Origin: an uncultured Eubacteriales bacterium
GTDB lineage: Bacteria > Bacillota > Clostridia > Christensenellales > CAG-314
Length of the DNA stretch: 14,959 bases
Reading direction: 5' to 3'
NCBI GenBank assembly: GCA_948938605.1
Contig: CARAIG010000068.1
Location: 1 to 14,959, forward strand
The notes under the pieces were generated by a model. That model ran no database searches. It saw only the letters and a program-made list of their open reading frames with translations, and had not been told where the DNA came from. The position numbers and the translations under genes are program-made. Positions 6,785 through 13,311 of the stretch are shown here, piece by piece. The stretch's first letter is position 1. Every line of letters begins with the position of its first letter.

Positions 6785-7810
6785 TTAAATAAGTTGACAT
6801 ATAAAGTATGTCGGTATGCCTATAACAACGCCTGCAACATACATTACGGCAAGTATTATAAGATTGCGTTTGACGTGGTTACGGTCCTTAAACAGTATTG
6901 CAAGGGCTATACCGCTGTTAGACACAAGCCCTGCAATAAGCGCGGACAAATCGATTACGCCTTCGGCATACATCCCCGTAACTATTACGCTGCTTGCGCA
7001 GTTGGGTATTAACCCTACCGCCGCAGTTACGAAACTTTGGGCAAAGCCTAAATTTGCGGTAAACGATTTGATAGGTTGTTCGAAGTAGTAAAGCAACAAT
7101 CCGAAAACCGCATTAACCACAAAAATGTAAACAAAAATTTTAAGCGTATGCAAAACGGGGTGCTTGACGAAATTCCAAAAACCGCTTTTGCTAGTCATAT
7201 CGTGATGACAGCAACCGTCGGACACGTGAATAACGGTATCGGCGCATACGCCGCTGTTTTCCGTATTGTCGGAATTTACGTCATTGCCGTCGCAATGCGC
7301 AACGTCGCTTTCGTCGGCATTTGTGTGACAATGGGCGTCACCGTCGTGTTCGTGACTGTGATCGTGCGGTCCGCGTTCGTCTTCCACAAGGGTTACGGCG
7401 GCAGTTACGGCGTTTAAATTGCGCTTGTCGAACAAATTAATTACGTAACCCAAAATTACCGCATAGACGATTTTTACAAGCAATACTATCCAAGTTATAT
7501 TTAGAGTGTTGGGATTAGTAAGCAGTATGGGGAGCGCTTCGTCGCTGGTTGCAACGAAAAACGCTATCAACGTGCCGATTTTGAGATAGTTTTGACAGTA
7601 CAAATCAGTTGCCATTACCGAAAAACCGCATTGCGGAATAAGCCCTACTCCGCCTGCGACTAACGGCGCAAATTTGCCGTTGAGCAGACGTACCGTTGTG
7701 AATTTAGCGCGGGAGTTGCGTTCCAACCATTCGATTAGCAAATATATGATAAGTAAAAACGGCGCGGCGATAGAACTGTCTATCAACGCGTCGAGTATGA
7801 CATCCCACAT
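6785..7810 (-). CDS. ArsP_2-type heavy-metal permease with His/Cys-rich loop
   Basis: A 341-residue membrane protein made of two homologous halves. Each half carries a matching motif: GLIPQCGFSVMATDLY (56-71) and GLIPNCASSVIVTGMY (266-281), followed by similar hydrophobic segments (LIAFFVATSDEALPILL, LIAGLVSNSGIALAILF). Between the halves, residues 146-203 form a hydrophilic loop rich in His, Asp and Cys (HDHSHEH, HCH, GCCHHD), a likely metal-binding segment. This architecture fits the 'putative 10TM heavy-metal exporter' (ArsP_2) family; homologs have been labelled arsenic efflux or manganese transporter without firm evidence, so the substrate is open. The start is supported by AAAAGGA upstream. 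It is separated from the divIVA-like gene by 180 bases and probably has its own promoter. Confidence 0.8.
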   Translation of the reverse strand: MWDVILDALIDSSIAAPFLLIIYLLIEWLERNSRAKFTTVRLLNGKFAPLVAGGVGLIPQCGFSVMATDLYCQNYLKIGTLIAFFVATSDEALPILLTNPNTLNITWIVLLVKIVYAVILGYVINLFDKRNLNAVTAAVTLVEDERGPHDHSHEHDGDAHCHTNADESDVAHCDGNDVNSDNTENSGVCADTVIHVSDGCCHHDMTSKSGFWNFVKHPVLHTLKIFVYIFVVNAVFGLLLYYFEQPIKSFTANLGFAQSFVTAAVGLIPNCASSVIVTGMYAEGVIDLSALIAGLVSNSGIALAILFKDRNHVKRNLIILAVMYVAGVVIGIPTYFICQLI

Positions 7811-7895
7811 GGCGCATTTTTCCTTTTAATAATCAAATATAGTCTTCCTTGGTACGTTGAACTTATTAATTTAAATAGGTAAAACGTTTGATTGC

Positions 7896-7914
7896 TGTCA
7901 ATTATTCGCTGACA
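7896..7914. promoter_or_regulatory. inverted repeat TGTCA-N9-TGACA upstream of the metal permease
   Basis: Two perfect 5-base arms lie about 90 bases before the permease start. On the minus strand the proximal arm overlaps a TTGACA (7901-7896) that could be its -35 box; the -10 candidate (TATTTA after 18 bases) is poor. The position suits an operator for a metal-responsive regulator, but the sequence does not match the Fur, MntR or ArsR boxes I know. Confidence 0.35.
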
Positions 7915-7990
7915 ATTAGTGTGTACTTAAAACTATATCGGCACAACGGCAATACTTTGTCAATAAGTGTTTAATGAACAACGGATACAT

Positions 7991-8779
7991 TTATTCGTCG
8001 GCGGGATCGTCGGCAGACTCTATTAAGCCCAAATCGGCGCACAAGTCTTCCAAACTTTGCTGCGGGCGCAACAGTTCCTTTAAGTCGACGCTTTGCCCTG
8101 CCGCCTGTTCGACGCGGGTAATAGGATTTGCGCTTTTAGTTTCCTTGTGAGTTTTGCTATTTGACGGCTTTGCCGCAGTCGGTTTTGCCTTTTCGGCAGA
8201 TACTGCGGTAGCGTCCGAATCGGCAGGTTCGTCGCTAACGGGGTTTTCCTGCTCGTCCTGTTCGGCTTGAAGCGACTTGGCGTTAAGTTCGTCCGCCGCC
8301 TGCTCCATACGTTTTACAAATTCGTCGGGAGTCATTTTGGGAGCGGAGTTGCGTTTGGAAGGCGGAATTTCCCCTTTAAGTTTACTTTCGTAATTGGCTA
8401 TAACGTCCCCTATTTTACGCTCCAAATTAGTAAACGCCGCAAGTTCGTCGTCAGTGAACGACGCAACAATGGTCTTGGAATACGCTTGCCACGTAGCATA
8501 AAACTTTTTGGCTTCGACAAGCGCCCTGTCGGCATAATCCTTGGCGTTTTGTTCGATGTCGGCGGCAACTTTTTGCGCGACAATCATAGCTTCCGCCACG
8601 TCGTTTTGACGGCGCTGCAATTCCACTATGCGTTCGCGAAGGTTGTAGTTTTCCTCCGACAATTCGTCGATACGCTCGCGTTGAGCACGGCGGGTTGCAC
8701 CTTCCCTATCGGCAGTTTCGCTTATGTATTTGTCAACTTGCTGTGGATCGTAACCGCGAAAAACTTTTTTAAATTGCAT
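7991..8779 (-). CDS. DivIVA-like coiled-coil protein
   Basis: I start this protein at ATG 8779 (262 residues), placed behind AAGGTGG, rather than at the in-frame GTG at 8788. The first residues, MQFKKVFRGYDPQQVDKYI, carry the DivIVA/GpsB lipid-binding-domain signature F..v.rGYd..eVD.y. A long heptad-rich coiled coil follows (about residues 25-130), then an acidic Ala/Lys/Pro-rich linker (about 145-225) and a conserved-looking end, LLRPQQSLEDLCADLGLI. DivIVA-family proteins bind curved membrane and recruit division, wall-growth or chromosome partners to poles and septa. The gene overlaps the 3' end of pncB by 11 bases, so translation is probably coupled. The linker and tail are not typical of B. 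subtilis DivIVA or GpsB, so the exact role is uncertain. Confidence 0.82.
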   Translation of the reverse strand: MQFKKVFRGYDPQQVDKYISETADREGATRRAQRERIDELSEENYNLRERIVELQRRQNDVAEAMIVAQKVAADIEQNAKDYADRALVEAKKFYATWQAYSKTIVASFTDDELAAFTNLERKIGDVIANYESKLKGEIPPSKRNSAPKMTPDEFVKRMEQAADELNAKSLQAEQDEQENPVSDEPADSDATAVSAEKAKPTAAKPSNSKTHKETKSANPITRVEQAAGQSVDLKELLRPQQSLEDLCADLGLIESADDPADE

Positions 8780-10214
8780 GAGCGCCACCTTTTTTGTCTT
8801 CCGAAATAAGACGTTGTTTTAATTCGTACAATTTATCCGACAAGTCCACCTTGTAAGCGTGCGGCTGCGTTAAACGCAAATATTCGTCCCAAAAGCCGTT
8901 TAAACTTTGCTTGCAGTCGCTTTGCAGTTGGTATACGTTGGGACAAGAGTACACTAATTTGCCGTCCTTAAACACGTCGATATACAGTTCCTTAAAATAA
9001 AAGTTTGTAACTTCCTTGCTTTTCCACCGTTCGACGGGGTGAGTGATTGTAAGGGGTTTAGTGTCGTCGATAACTTCGTCGGCAAGACATATAACGTCGG
9101 CAATGGCTTTGTTCGTATCCCTGCCGAACAAGCGGTAAACCGTTTTTACTCCCGGATTTGTCATCTTGACGGGATTGTCGGAAATCTTCATTTTGGGAAC
9201 GTCTTTGCCGTCAACGCATAAATTTGCAAGTTTGTACACCCCGCCTAAACTGGGAGTATTGTTGCTGGTAATCATTTTGGTACCTACACCGAACGTGTCG
9301 ATTTTTGCCCCTTGTTCGCGCAGTGCCATAAGCACGTATTCGTCAATGTCGCTGCTGGCAAATATTTGACAGTCGGCGTGCCCCGCAGCGTCAAGCATTT
9401 TGCGCGCTTCCTTGGACAAATACGCAAGGTCGCCGCTATCTAGCCTTATGCCTAGCGGTTTGTGCCCGTTTTGCTTTAAATAATCGAAAACTTTAATTGC
9501 GTTAGGCACGCCCGAATGAAGCGTATCGTAAGTGTCCACAAGGAGCAGACATCCGTCGGGATACGTTTGAGCATACGCCATAAACGCGTCCAATTCGGTA
9601 GGGAACGACATTACCCAACTGTGGGCGTGCGTACCCTTAGGGGGCATACCGAACATCTGCGCACAGAGGACGTTGCTTGTAGACGTACAACCGCCTATTA
9701 CAGCCGCCCTTGCTCCGTAAATAGATGCATCGGGGGCTTGTGCGCGGCGTAGACCGAATTCCAAAACACCCGCAGGACTTGCCGCATGGGTTATACGGCG
9801 TGCCTTAGTGGCGATTAATGTTTGGAAATTGATTATGTTGAGTAAAGCCGCTTCCATCAATTGCGCTTGGCAAATGGGGGCGGTAATTACCATTAACGGT
9901 TCGTACGGGAACACTACCGTACCTTCGGGAATTGCCTTGATGCTTCCCGTAAATTTAAAGTTTGACAAAAACTTTAAAAACGGTTCGTTGAACGCCTTGG
10001 TGGAACGCAAGTAGTCGATGTCTTCCTTAGTAAAGCGCAAATTTTGTACATAATCTACCGCTTGTTCCAGTCCCGCCGCAATGCAAAAATTGCTTTCGTC
10101 GAAAGGACGGAAGAACAAGTCGAACGTAGCGGTTTCCTCGGTTTTGCCTTGCAGGAAGTAACCGTACATCATTGTCAATTCGTAAAAGTCTGTTAAAAGT
10201 GTTAAATTTCGCAT
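8769..10214 (-). CDS. pncB: nicotinate phosphoribosyltransferase
   Basis: A 481-residue enzyme that makes nicotinate mononucleotide from nicotinate and PRPP, with ATP hydrolysis, in the Preiss-Handler NAD salvage pathway. Family landmarks are the N-terminal LTDFYELTMMYGYF, EFGLRRAQAPDA (152-163), the KGTHAHSW motif (193-200) containing the His expected to be phosphorylated, LLVDTYDT (224-231), GIRLDSGDL (255-263) and DTFGVGTKM (306-314). The length is typical of the longer Gram-positive form. The start has GAGGT seven bases upstream. It lies 42 bases after the extended lgt gene and overlaps the divIVA-like gene by 11 bases, so the three form a likely operon. No functional link to its neighbours is evident. 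Confidence 0.96.
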   Translation of the reverse strand: MRNLTLLTDFYELTMMYGYFLQGKTEETATFDLFFRPFDESNFCIAAGLEQAVDYVQNLRFTKEDIDYLRSTKAFNEPFLKFLSNFKFTGSIKAIPEGTVVFPYEPLMVITAPICQAQLMEAALLNIINFQTLIATKARRITHAASPAGVLEFGLRRAQAPDASIYGARAAVIGGCTSTSNVLCAQMFGMPPKGTHAHSWVMSFPTELDAFMAYAQTYPDGCLLLVDTYDTLHSGVPNAIKVFDYLKQNGHKPLGIRLDSGDLAYLSKEARKMLDAAGHADCQIFASSDIDEYVLMALREQGAKIDTFGVGTKMITSNNTPSLGGVYKLANLCVDGKDVPKMKISDNPVKMTNPGVKTVYRLFGRDTNKAIADVICLADEVIDDTKPLTITHPVERWKSKEVTNFYFKELYIDVFKDGKLVYSCPNVYQLQSDCKQSLNGFWDEYLRLTQPHAYKVDLSDKLYELKQRLISEDKKGGAHAI

Positions 10215-10256
10215 AATGATACCTCGTTGATAATGCGCTTACAACTATTTTTAAAA

Positions 10257-11921
10257 TTATTTCTTTTCACTGCGTTTTGCCTTGCGGGCAGCTTTTTTAG
10301 CTTCCGCTTCCGTATCTACATAAGGCGTTAAGTGCGATATGCCGTAGTCAAGGTAGACCTTTGGCGGAAATACAAACAGCAAAAACTTGTTTAGTTTTAC
10401 AGCACCGTGCGCTTTGTTTTGCGCTTCGGCTGTTCCGTCAACGCTTTGTGCGGCACCCTTTCCGTCATCATTTTGAACAGACGTTTGAACTCCGCTTGGA
10501 GTTTCGTCCGACGGTTTGTTCAACGCAAGCAGACGTTTTAACGTAGGCATAAACTTGGTTAATGCAATGGCGACAATGCAGCCGAGCGAAGCAACAAACA
10601 ATACTGTGCCGTTGGAAATTTTGTCGACAATGCCCCACTTGATTAGCGCAAACAAACCGAATGCAAACAATGCGCCTATGATTACCCCGTAACAAACCGT
10701 TGCAGTAAACAACTGTTCCCTTTCGGTTTGCCAGTGTTCGGGCTCGACGGCGCGTTCCCCCGTTGTTGCATCGTATATTTTTAACCTGTCAAATAACGAC
10801 CAAACGCCCAGCCCCGAATATATTGCAAGAGCGGTCAAAACTACGCCCGCAATCAAGTACGATTCGCCGCCTTTGCCGTTTTGAGCCTTAGTGACGCCGC
10901 TTAACGACAACATTGTAACCCCTACCGCCAGCAAAACGATTGAAACGCCCAGCAATACCCAACGGGATTTGGCAATTTCGTCGTACTCGGACTTGAACAG
11001 TTTTTTGTATAAAGCGTGCATTTCCTTGCGGTAAATTTTAGTTAAAGTTACCACGCCGAATATAATGGCAAACACCGACACGAGTTGGGAAATTTTTATA
11101 TCCGTTTCCACCTTGCCGACGTACAAATACAAACTGTCAGTACGGAAACCTTCGATAACCAAACGTACGATACCGTAAAAAATTCCGTAAAATGCCGAGC
11201 ACCAACCGAGCTTGTAATGCTTGCTGCGGGTTAACACCGCAACGCACAAAACAAAGCCTAAAAGAGTACAAAAGTTTTCGTAAAAGAACGTCGCCTGATA
11301 CCAACCCGCGCCTTGCGCTCCTGCGTGCGCCGAGTCTATCCAAACGGCGTAACCGTTAAAACCGTGATGGTTCGGTCCGAATATCCATTCGGTAAAATTG
11401 GGCAATGCCGAATAGTCCGCCGTTATAAATTCGCCATGCGCTTCCTGATTGAAAAAGTTGCCCCAACGCCCCAAACTTTGCGCAAGGAATAACCCCGGCA
11501 TAATGGAATCGACAACTATGCGGAAATCGTGCTTTTTGATTTTGGCAACGACCGCTGCGGCAATATACCCCATAATTACGCCGCCGTAAATACCCAGTCC
11601 GCCGTCACGGAAGCCCGTAAAGAACGTAGACCAGTCCATTTCGCGCCCTTGCCAAGGGAAAATGTAAACATAGGCACGTGCGCCGAGAACGCCGACAGGG
11701 ATAATTACAAGAGCATAAATCGTAATGTCGTAAGGATCGTAACCGCGCTTTTTAAAGTACAGCCCGCCTACCAAAATTGCCAAGCACATACCCGTTACTA
11801 TTACTATTGCGTAAAGGTAAATTTCAAAGCCGAATATGCTTAGATACGGGTTGTGGGCGTCGATTGAAAGCCCGAAATTTTTGTTGCCGAATACAAACGT
11901 ATCCGCAAGTAAATTTAACAC
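10257..11921 (-). CDS. lgt: prolipoprotein diacylglyceryl transferase with a large C-terminal membrane extension
   Basis: Translation begins at a GTG (11921-11919), supported by AAGGTG eight bases upstream. Residues 1 to about 300 are a full Lgt. They include the signature GRWGNFFNQEAHG (151-163), the GGLGIYGGVIMG segment (107-118) and VRLVIEGFRTDSL (252-264), which carries the second conserved Arg. Lgt moves diacylglycerol from phosphatidylglycerol to the lipobox cysteine of prolipoproteins in the cytoplasmic membrane. Most Lgt proteins end near 260-330 residues; this one has 554. The extra part has about four helices (near 321-342, 355-377, 405-427 and 436-456), a polar Ser/Asp/Gln linker (470-507), a short hydrophobic segment (KFLLFVFPPKVYLDY) and a basic Lys/Ala tail. 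I do not recognise the extension. The gene leads the lgt-pncB-divIVA-like unit. Confidence 0.93.
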   Translation of the reverse strand: MLNLLADTFVFGNKNFGLSIDAHNPYLSIFGFEIYLYAIVIVTGMCLAILVGGLYFKKRGYDPYDITIYALVIIPVGVLGARAYVYIFPWQGREMDWSTFFTGFRDGGLGIYGGVIMGYIAAAVVAKIKKHDFRIVVDSIMPGLFLAQSLGRWGNFFNQEAHGEFITADYSALPNFTEWIFGPNHHGFNGYAVWIDSAHAGAQGAGWYQATFFYENFCTLLGFVLCVAVLTRSKHYKLGWCSAFYGIFYGIVRLVIEGFRTDSLYLYVGKVETDIKISQLVSVFAIIFGVVTLTKIYRKEMHALYKKLFKSEYDEIAKSRWVLLGVSIVLLAVGVTMLSLSGVTKAQNGKGGESYLIAGVVLTALAIYSGLGVWSLFDRLKIYDATTGERAVEPEHWQTEREQLFTATVCYGVIIGALFAFGLFALIKWGIVDKISNGTVLFVASLGCIVAIALTKFMPTLKRLLALNKPSDETPSGVQTSVQNDDGKGAAQSVDGTAEAQNKAHGAVKLNKFLLFVFPPKVYLDYGISHLTPYVDTEAEAKKAARKAKRSEKK

Positions 11922-11957
11922 TTATGTAGCACCTTCTTAAAGTAAATATTAATATAT

Positions 11958-11986
11958 ATTTTACTATTTTATAAGGCGTATGTCAA
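11958..11986 (-). promoter_or_regulatory. promoter of the lgt-pncB-divIVA-like operon
   Basis: On the minus strand, TTGACA (11986-11981) and TAAAAT (11963-11958) are 17 bases apart, about 37 bases before the lgt GTG start. This is a near-consensus sigma-A promoter and fits the start chosen for lgt. Confidence 0.7.
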
Positions 11987-12089
11987 TGGTTTGACGTAAA
12001 TGCAATAAACGGGTTTAAATATAGCAACAATGCGGAATTGCGCATCGAAACATCTAGGAACACAGTATGTACGATAATACTGCTGGTTT

Positions 12090-12184
12090 TTAGATCCTTC
12101 GCAACATTCGCCGTCCTTTGGCGAAACTACGCCTACGGCGCCGCTCAGGATGACATAATGGATGTTTTTTCGCTCAGGATGACA
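12090..12184. repeat. AGGATGACA intergenic repeat, copy 1
   Basis: TTAGATCCTTCG at the left and CGCTCAGGATGACAT at the right can pair as ATCCT/AGGAT around a variable middle. A second CGCTCAGGATGACAT follows after a short spacer. The same arrangement recurs at 14487-14555. Degenerate copies continue at about 12200-12210 and 12221-12236. Similar sequences are common between genes in many bacterial genomes. Confidence 0.75.
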
Positions 12185-12243
12185 TTAAATATCTTGCATT
12201 CAGGATGACATATATTTTTTCGTTCAAGATGACATATATTTTT

Positions 12244-12282
12244 AATGCTCAATGCGTAATGCTTAATGAGTAATGAGTAATT
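12244..12282. repeat. 7-nt tandem array, AATGNNT type, copy 1
   Basis: Five consecutive heptamers, AATGCTC, AATGCGT, AATGCTT, AATGAGT and AATGAGT, end in AATT. A matching array of four units lies at 14565-14596, in the same place relative to the neighbouring repeats. Confidence 0.75.
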
Positions 12283-12285
12283 ATG

Positions 12286-12329
12286 GTTGAGTTTAATTTA
12301 ATACTGGATTGCTTCGCTTCGCTCGCAAT
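12286..12329. repeat. 44-bp palindromic repeat (TTCGCTTCGC family), copy 1, left of mazF
   Basis: The repeat runs from GTTGAGTTTAATTTAATACT through ATTGCTTCGCTTCGCTCGCAAT, whose ends ATTGC and GCAAT can pair. It matches the copy at 13018-13061 at 43 of 44 positions, and copies at 14600-14643 and 14872-14915 less closely. Confidence 0.88.
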
Positions 12330-12644
12330 GACATAAATATGTAATGCAGAATGCGTCTGTTTAGTATATTTACAGTCAAATACGGAAAAAATATATGTAA
12401 ATACAAGCGCATTAACATTTTGGGCAGGGTAGTACATAGTCTGTAAAAGAAAGGGACATTTAAAACTGCGCAAAAATACACGCGCTAAACCACAAGGCAG
12501 TAAACAGTACTTACAACGGCGCAAACCAAACGGAAATATACGGTTAACGAGTTTACCGCCGTACATCAAACGTAAACCGGCGGAAACAAGCACTGTAATT
12601 ACTTTGCGGCAATGGAAACAACAATACGGAAAGAGGCGCAGATT

Positions 12645-12983
12645 ATGATTAAACGAGGGGAAATTTACTATGCGGATTTAAATCCCGTAATAGGAAGCGA
12701 ACAAGGAGGCGTACGCCCAATCGTCGTACTGCAAAACGATATAGGCAACCGTTACAGTCCGACGGTGATTGCGGCGGCTACCACGTCGAAACTGACAAAA
12801 GCAAAATTGCCTACGCATATAGAACTGAGTCACGACACCACGCCGTTACCGAAAGACTCCGTTGTGCTGCTTGAACAAATACGCACCATAGACAAAAGCC
12901 GCATAAAGGAAAAAATAGGCGAACTTCCGCCCGAAATGATGAAGCAAATAGACAATGCGCTGCTGCTTAGCCTAGGGTTTTAA
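12645..12983 (+). CDS. mazF: MazF/NdoA-type mRNA interferase toxin
   Basis: I start the protein at 12645 (112 residues), where GAGG sits eight bases upstream and the sequence becomes MIKRGEIYYADLNPVIGSEQ; an in-frame ATG at 12612 lacks support. It closely resembles B. subtilis NdoA/MazF in IGSEQGGVRPIVVLQNDIGN, KAKLPTHIEL and VVLLEQIRTIDKSRI. The catalytic pair is present as Arg24 (GGVRP) and Thr47 (AATTSK). MazF toxins cut single-stranded mRNA at short motifs (UACAU for the B. subtilis enzyme) and are held inactive by a MazE/EndoAI antitoxin normally encoded just upstream. No such antitoxin gene is visible here. The gene is bracketed by two nearly identical 44-bp repeats, suggesting it lies in mobile or rearranged DNA. 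Confidence 0.95.
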   Translation: MIKRGEIYYADLNPVIGSEQGGVRPIVVLQNDIGNRYSPTVIAAATTSKLTKAKLPTHIELSHDTTPLPKDSVVLLEQIRTIDKSRIKEKIGELPPEMMKQIDNALLLSLGF

Positions 12984-13017
12984 TGAGTAATTGCGCTTTT
13001 TGTAATGCGGAATTGCA

Positions 13018-13061
13018 GTTGAGTTTAATTTAATACTGGATTGCTTCGCTACGCTCGCAAT
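13018..13061. repeat. 44-bp palindromic repeat (TTCGCTTCGC family), copy 2, right of mazF
   Basis: It begins 34 bases after the mazF stop and is in the same orientation as the copy at 12286-12329, differing at one position (TTCGCTACGC in place of TTCGCTTCGC). Together the two copies bracket mazF. Confidence 0.88.
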
Positions 13062-13078
13062 ACTCGCCTTTGGCTCGT

Positions 13079-13110
13079 GGCGGTCGCAACTACGTTGCTC
13101 GGCTAAGGAC
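13079..13110. repeat. GTTGCTCGGCT intergenic repeat, copy 1
   Basis: A 32-base sequence containing the mini-hairpin GCAAC-TAC-GTTGC. It recurs at 14818-14849 with three mismatches, in the same orientation. Confidence 0.75.
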
Positions 13111-13171
13111 GACTAGCAAATAAAGTGTGCGGTGGACGAGTACGGGACAGTCACTTAATTTATTTAGCAGT

Positions 13172-13216
13172 AAAAAAACCGTCCATTGTGGTTCATAACA
13201 CAAGGGACGGTTTTTT
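13172..13216. terminator. bidirectional terminator between mazF and mscS
   Basis: AAAAAACCGTCC (13173-13184) pairs perfectly with GGACGGTTTTTT (13205-13216). The stem continues past one mismatch with TTGTG/CACAA (13186-13190, 13199-13203). The A-run on one side and T-run on the other allow termination in both directions, for mazF (+) and mscS (-). Confidence 0.88.
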
Positions 13217-13311
13217 GTTTCAATTATTGATTTTTCGGGGTATTTTACGGTAAAAAATGTGATTTTGGAATACTATGTGTGAAATAGTATATCGCATTTA
13301 TGCCGAATTTG

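Larger units (their letters stand above)
11922..12644. other. gene-free region of palindromic repeats upstream of mazF
   Basis: This 723-base stretch has no credible gene. It holds the lgt promoter, a small inverted repeat CAGTAT/ATACTG (12063-12082), a first copy of the AGGATGACA repeat family (12090-12184) with two degenerate partial copies to about 12236, a 7-nt tandem array (12244-12278) and the 44-bp TTCGCTTCGC palindromic repeat (12286-12329). About 300 bases of unexplained sequence follow before the MazF start. A weak TTTACA-17-TATATG pair at 12369-12397 might drive mazF. Confidence 0.7.
12984..13311. other. repeat-rich gap between convergent mazF and mscS
   Basis: This 328-base gap contains no gene. 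It holds the second 44-bp palindromic repeat (13018-13061), a copy of the GTTGCTCGGCT repeat (13079-13110) and a strong terminator hairpin (13172-13216). The sequence GTGTGCGGTGGAC near 13126-13138 resembles TGTGCGGTGGGC near 14659-14670. Confidence 0.7.

Noticed and set aside
7811..7990. A yybP-ykoY manganese riboswitch in front of the metal permease
   Set aside because: I looked because of the manganese label sometimes given to this family. The leader is AT-rich and shows none of the conserved motifs or nested stems of that riboswitch.
12249..12593. A 114-codon open frame on the minus strand upstream of mazF
   Set aside because: Its last third is a translation of the 44-bp repeat and heptamer array (VIASEAKQSS and the following residues), a well-known false protein signature. 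The rest shows no family motif, and no ribosome binding site supports it.
12612..12644. An upstream in-frame start that would lengthen MazF by 11 residues
   Set aside because: No Shine-Dalgarno sequence precedes it, while AAGAGG lies before the ATG at 12645, where homology to NdoA begins.
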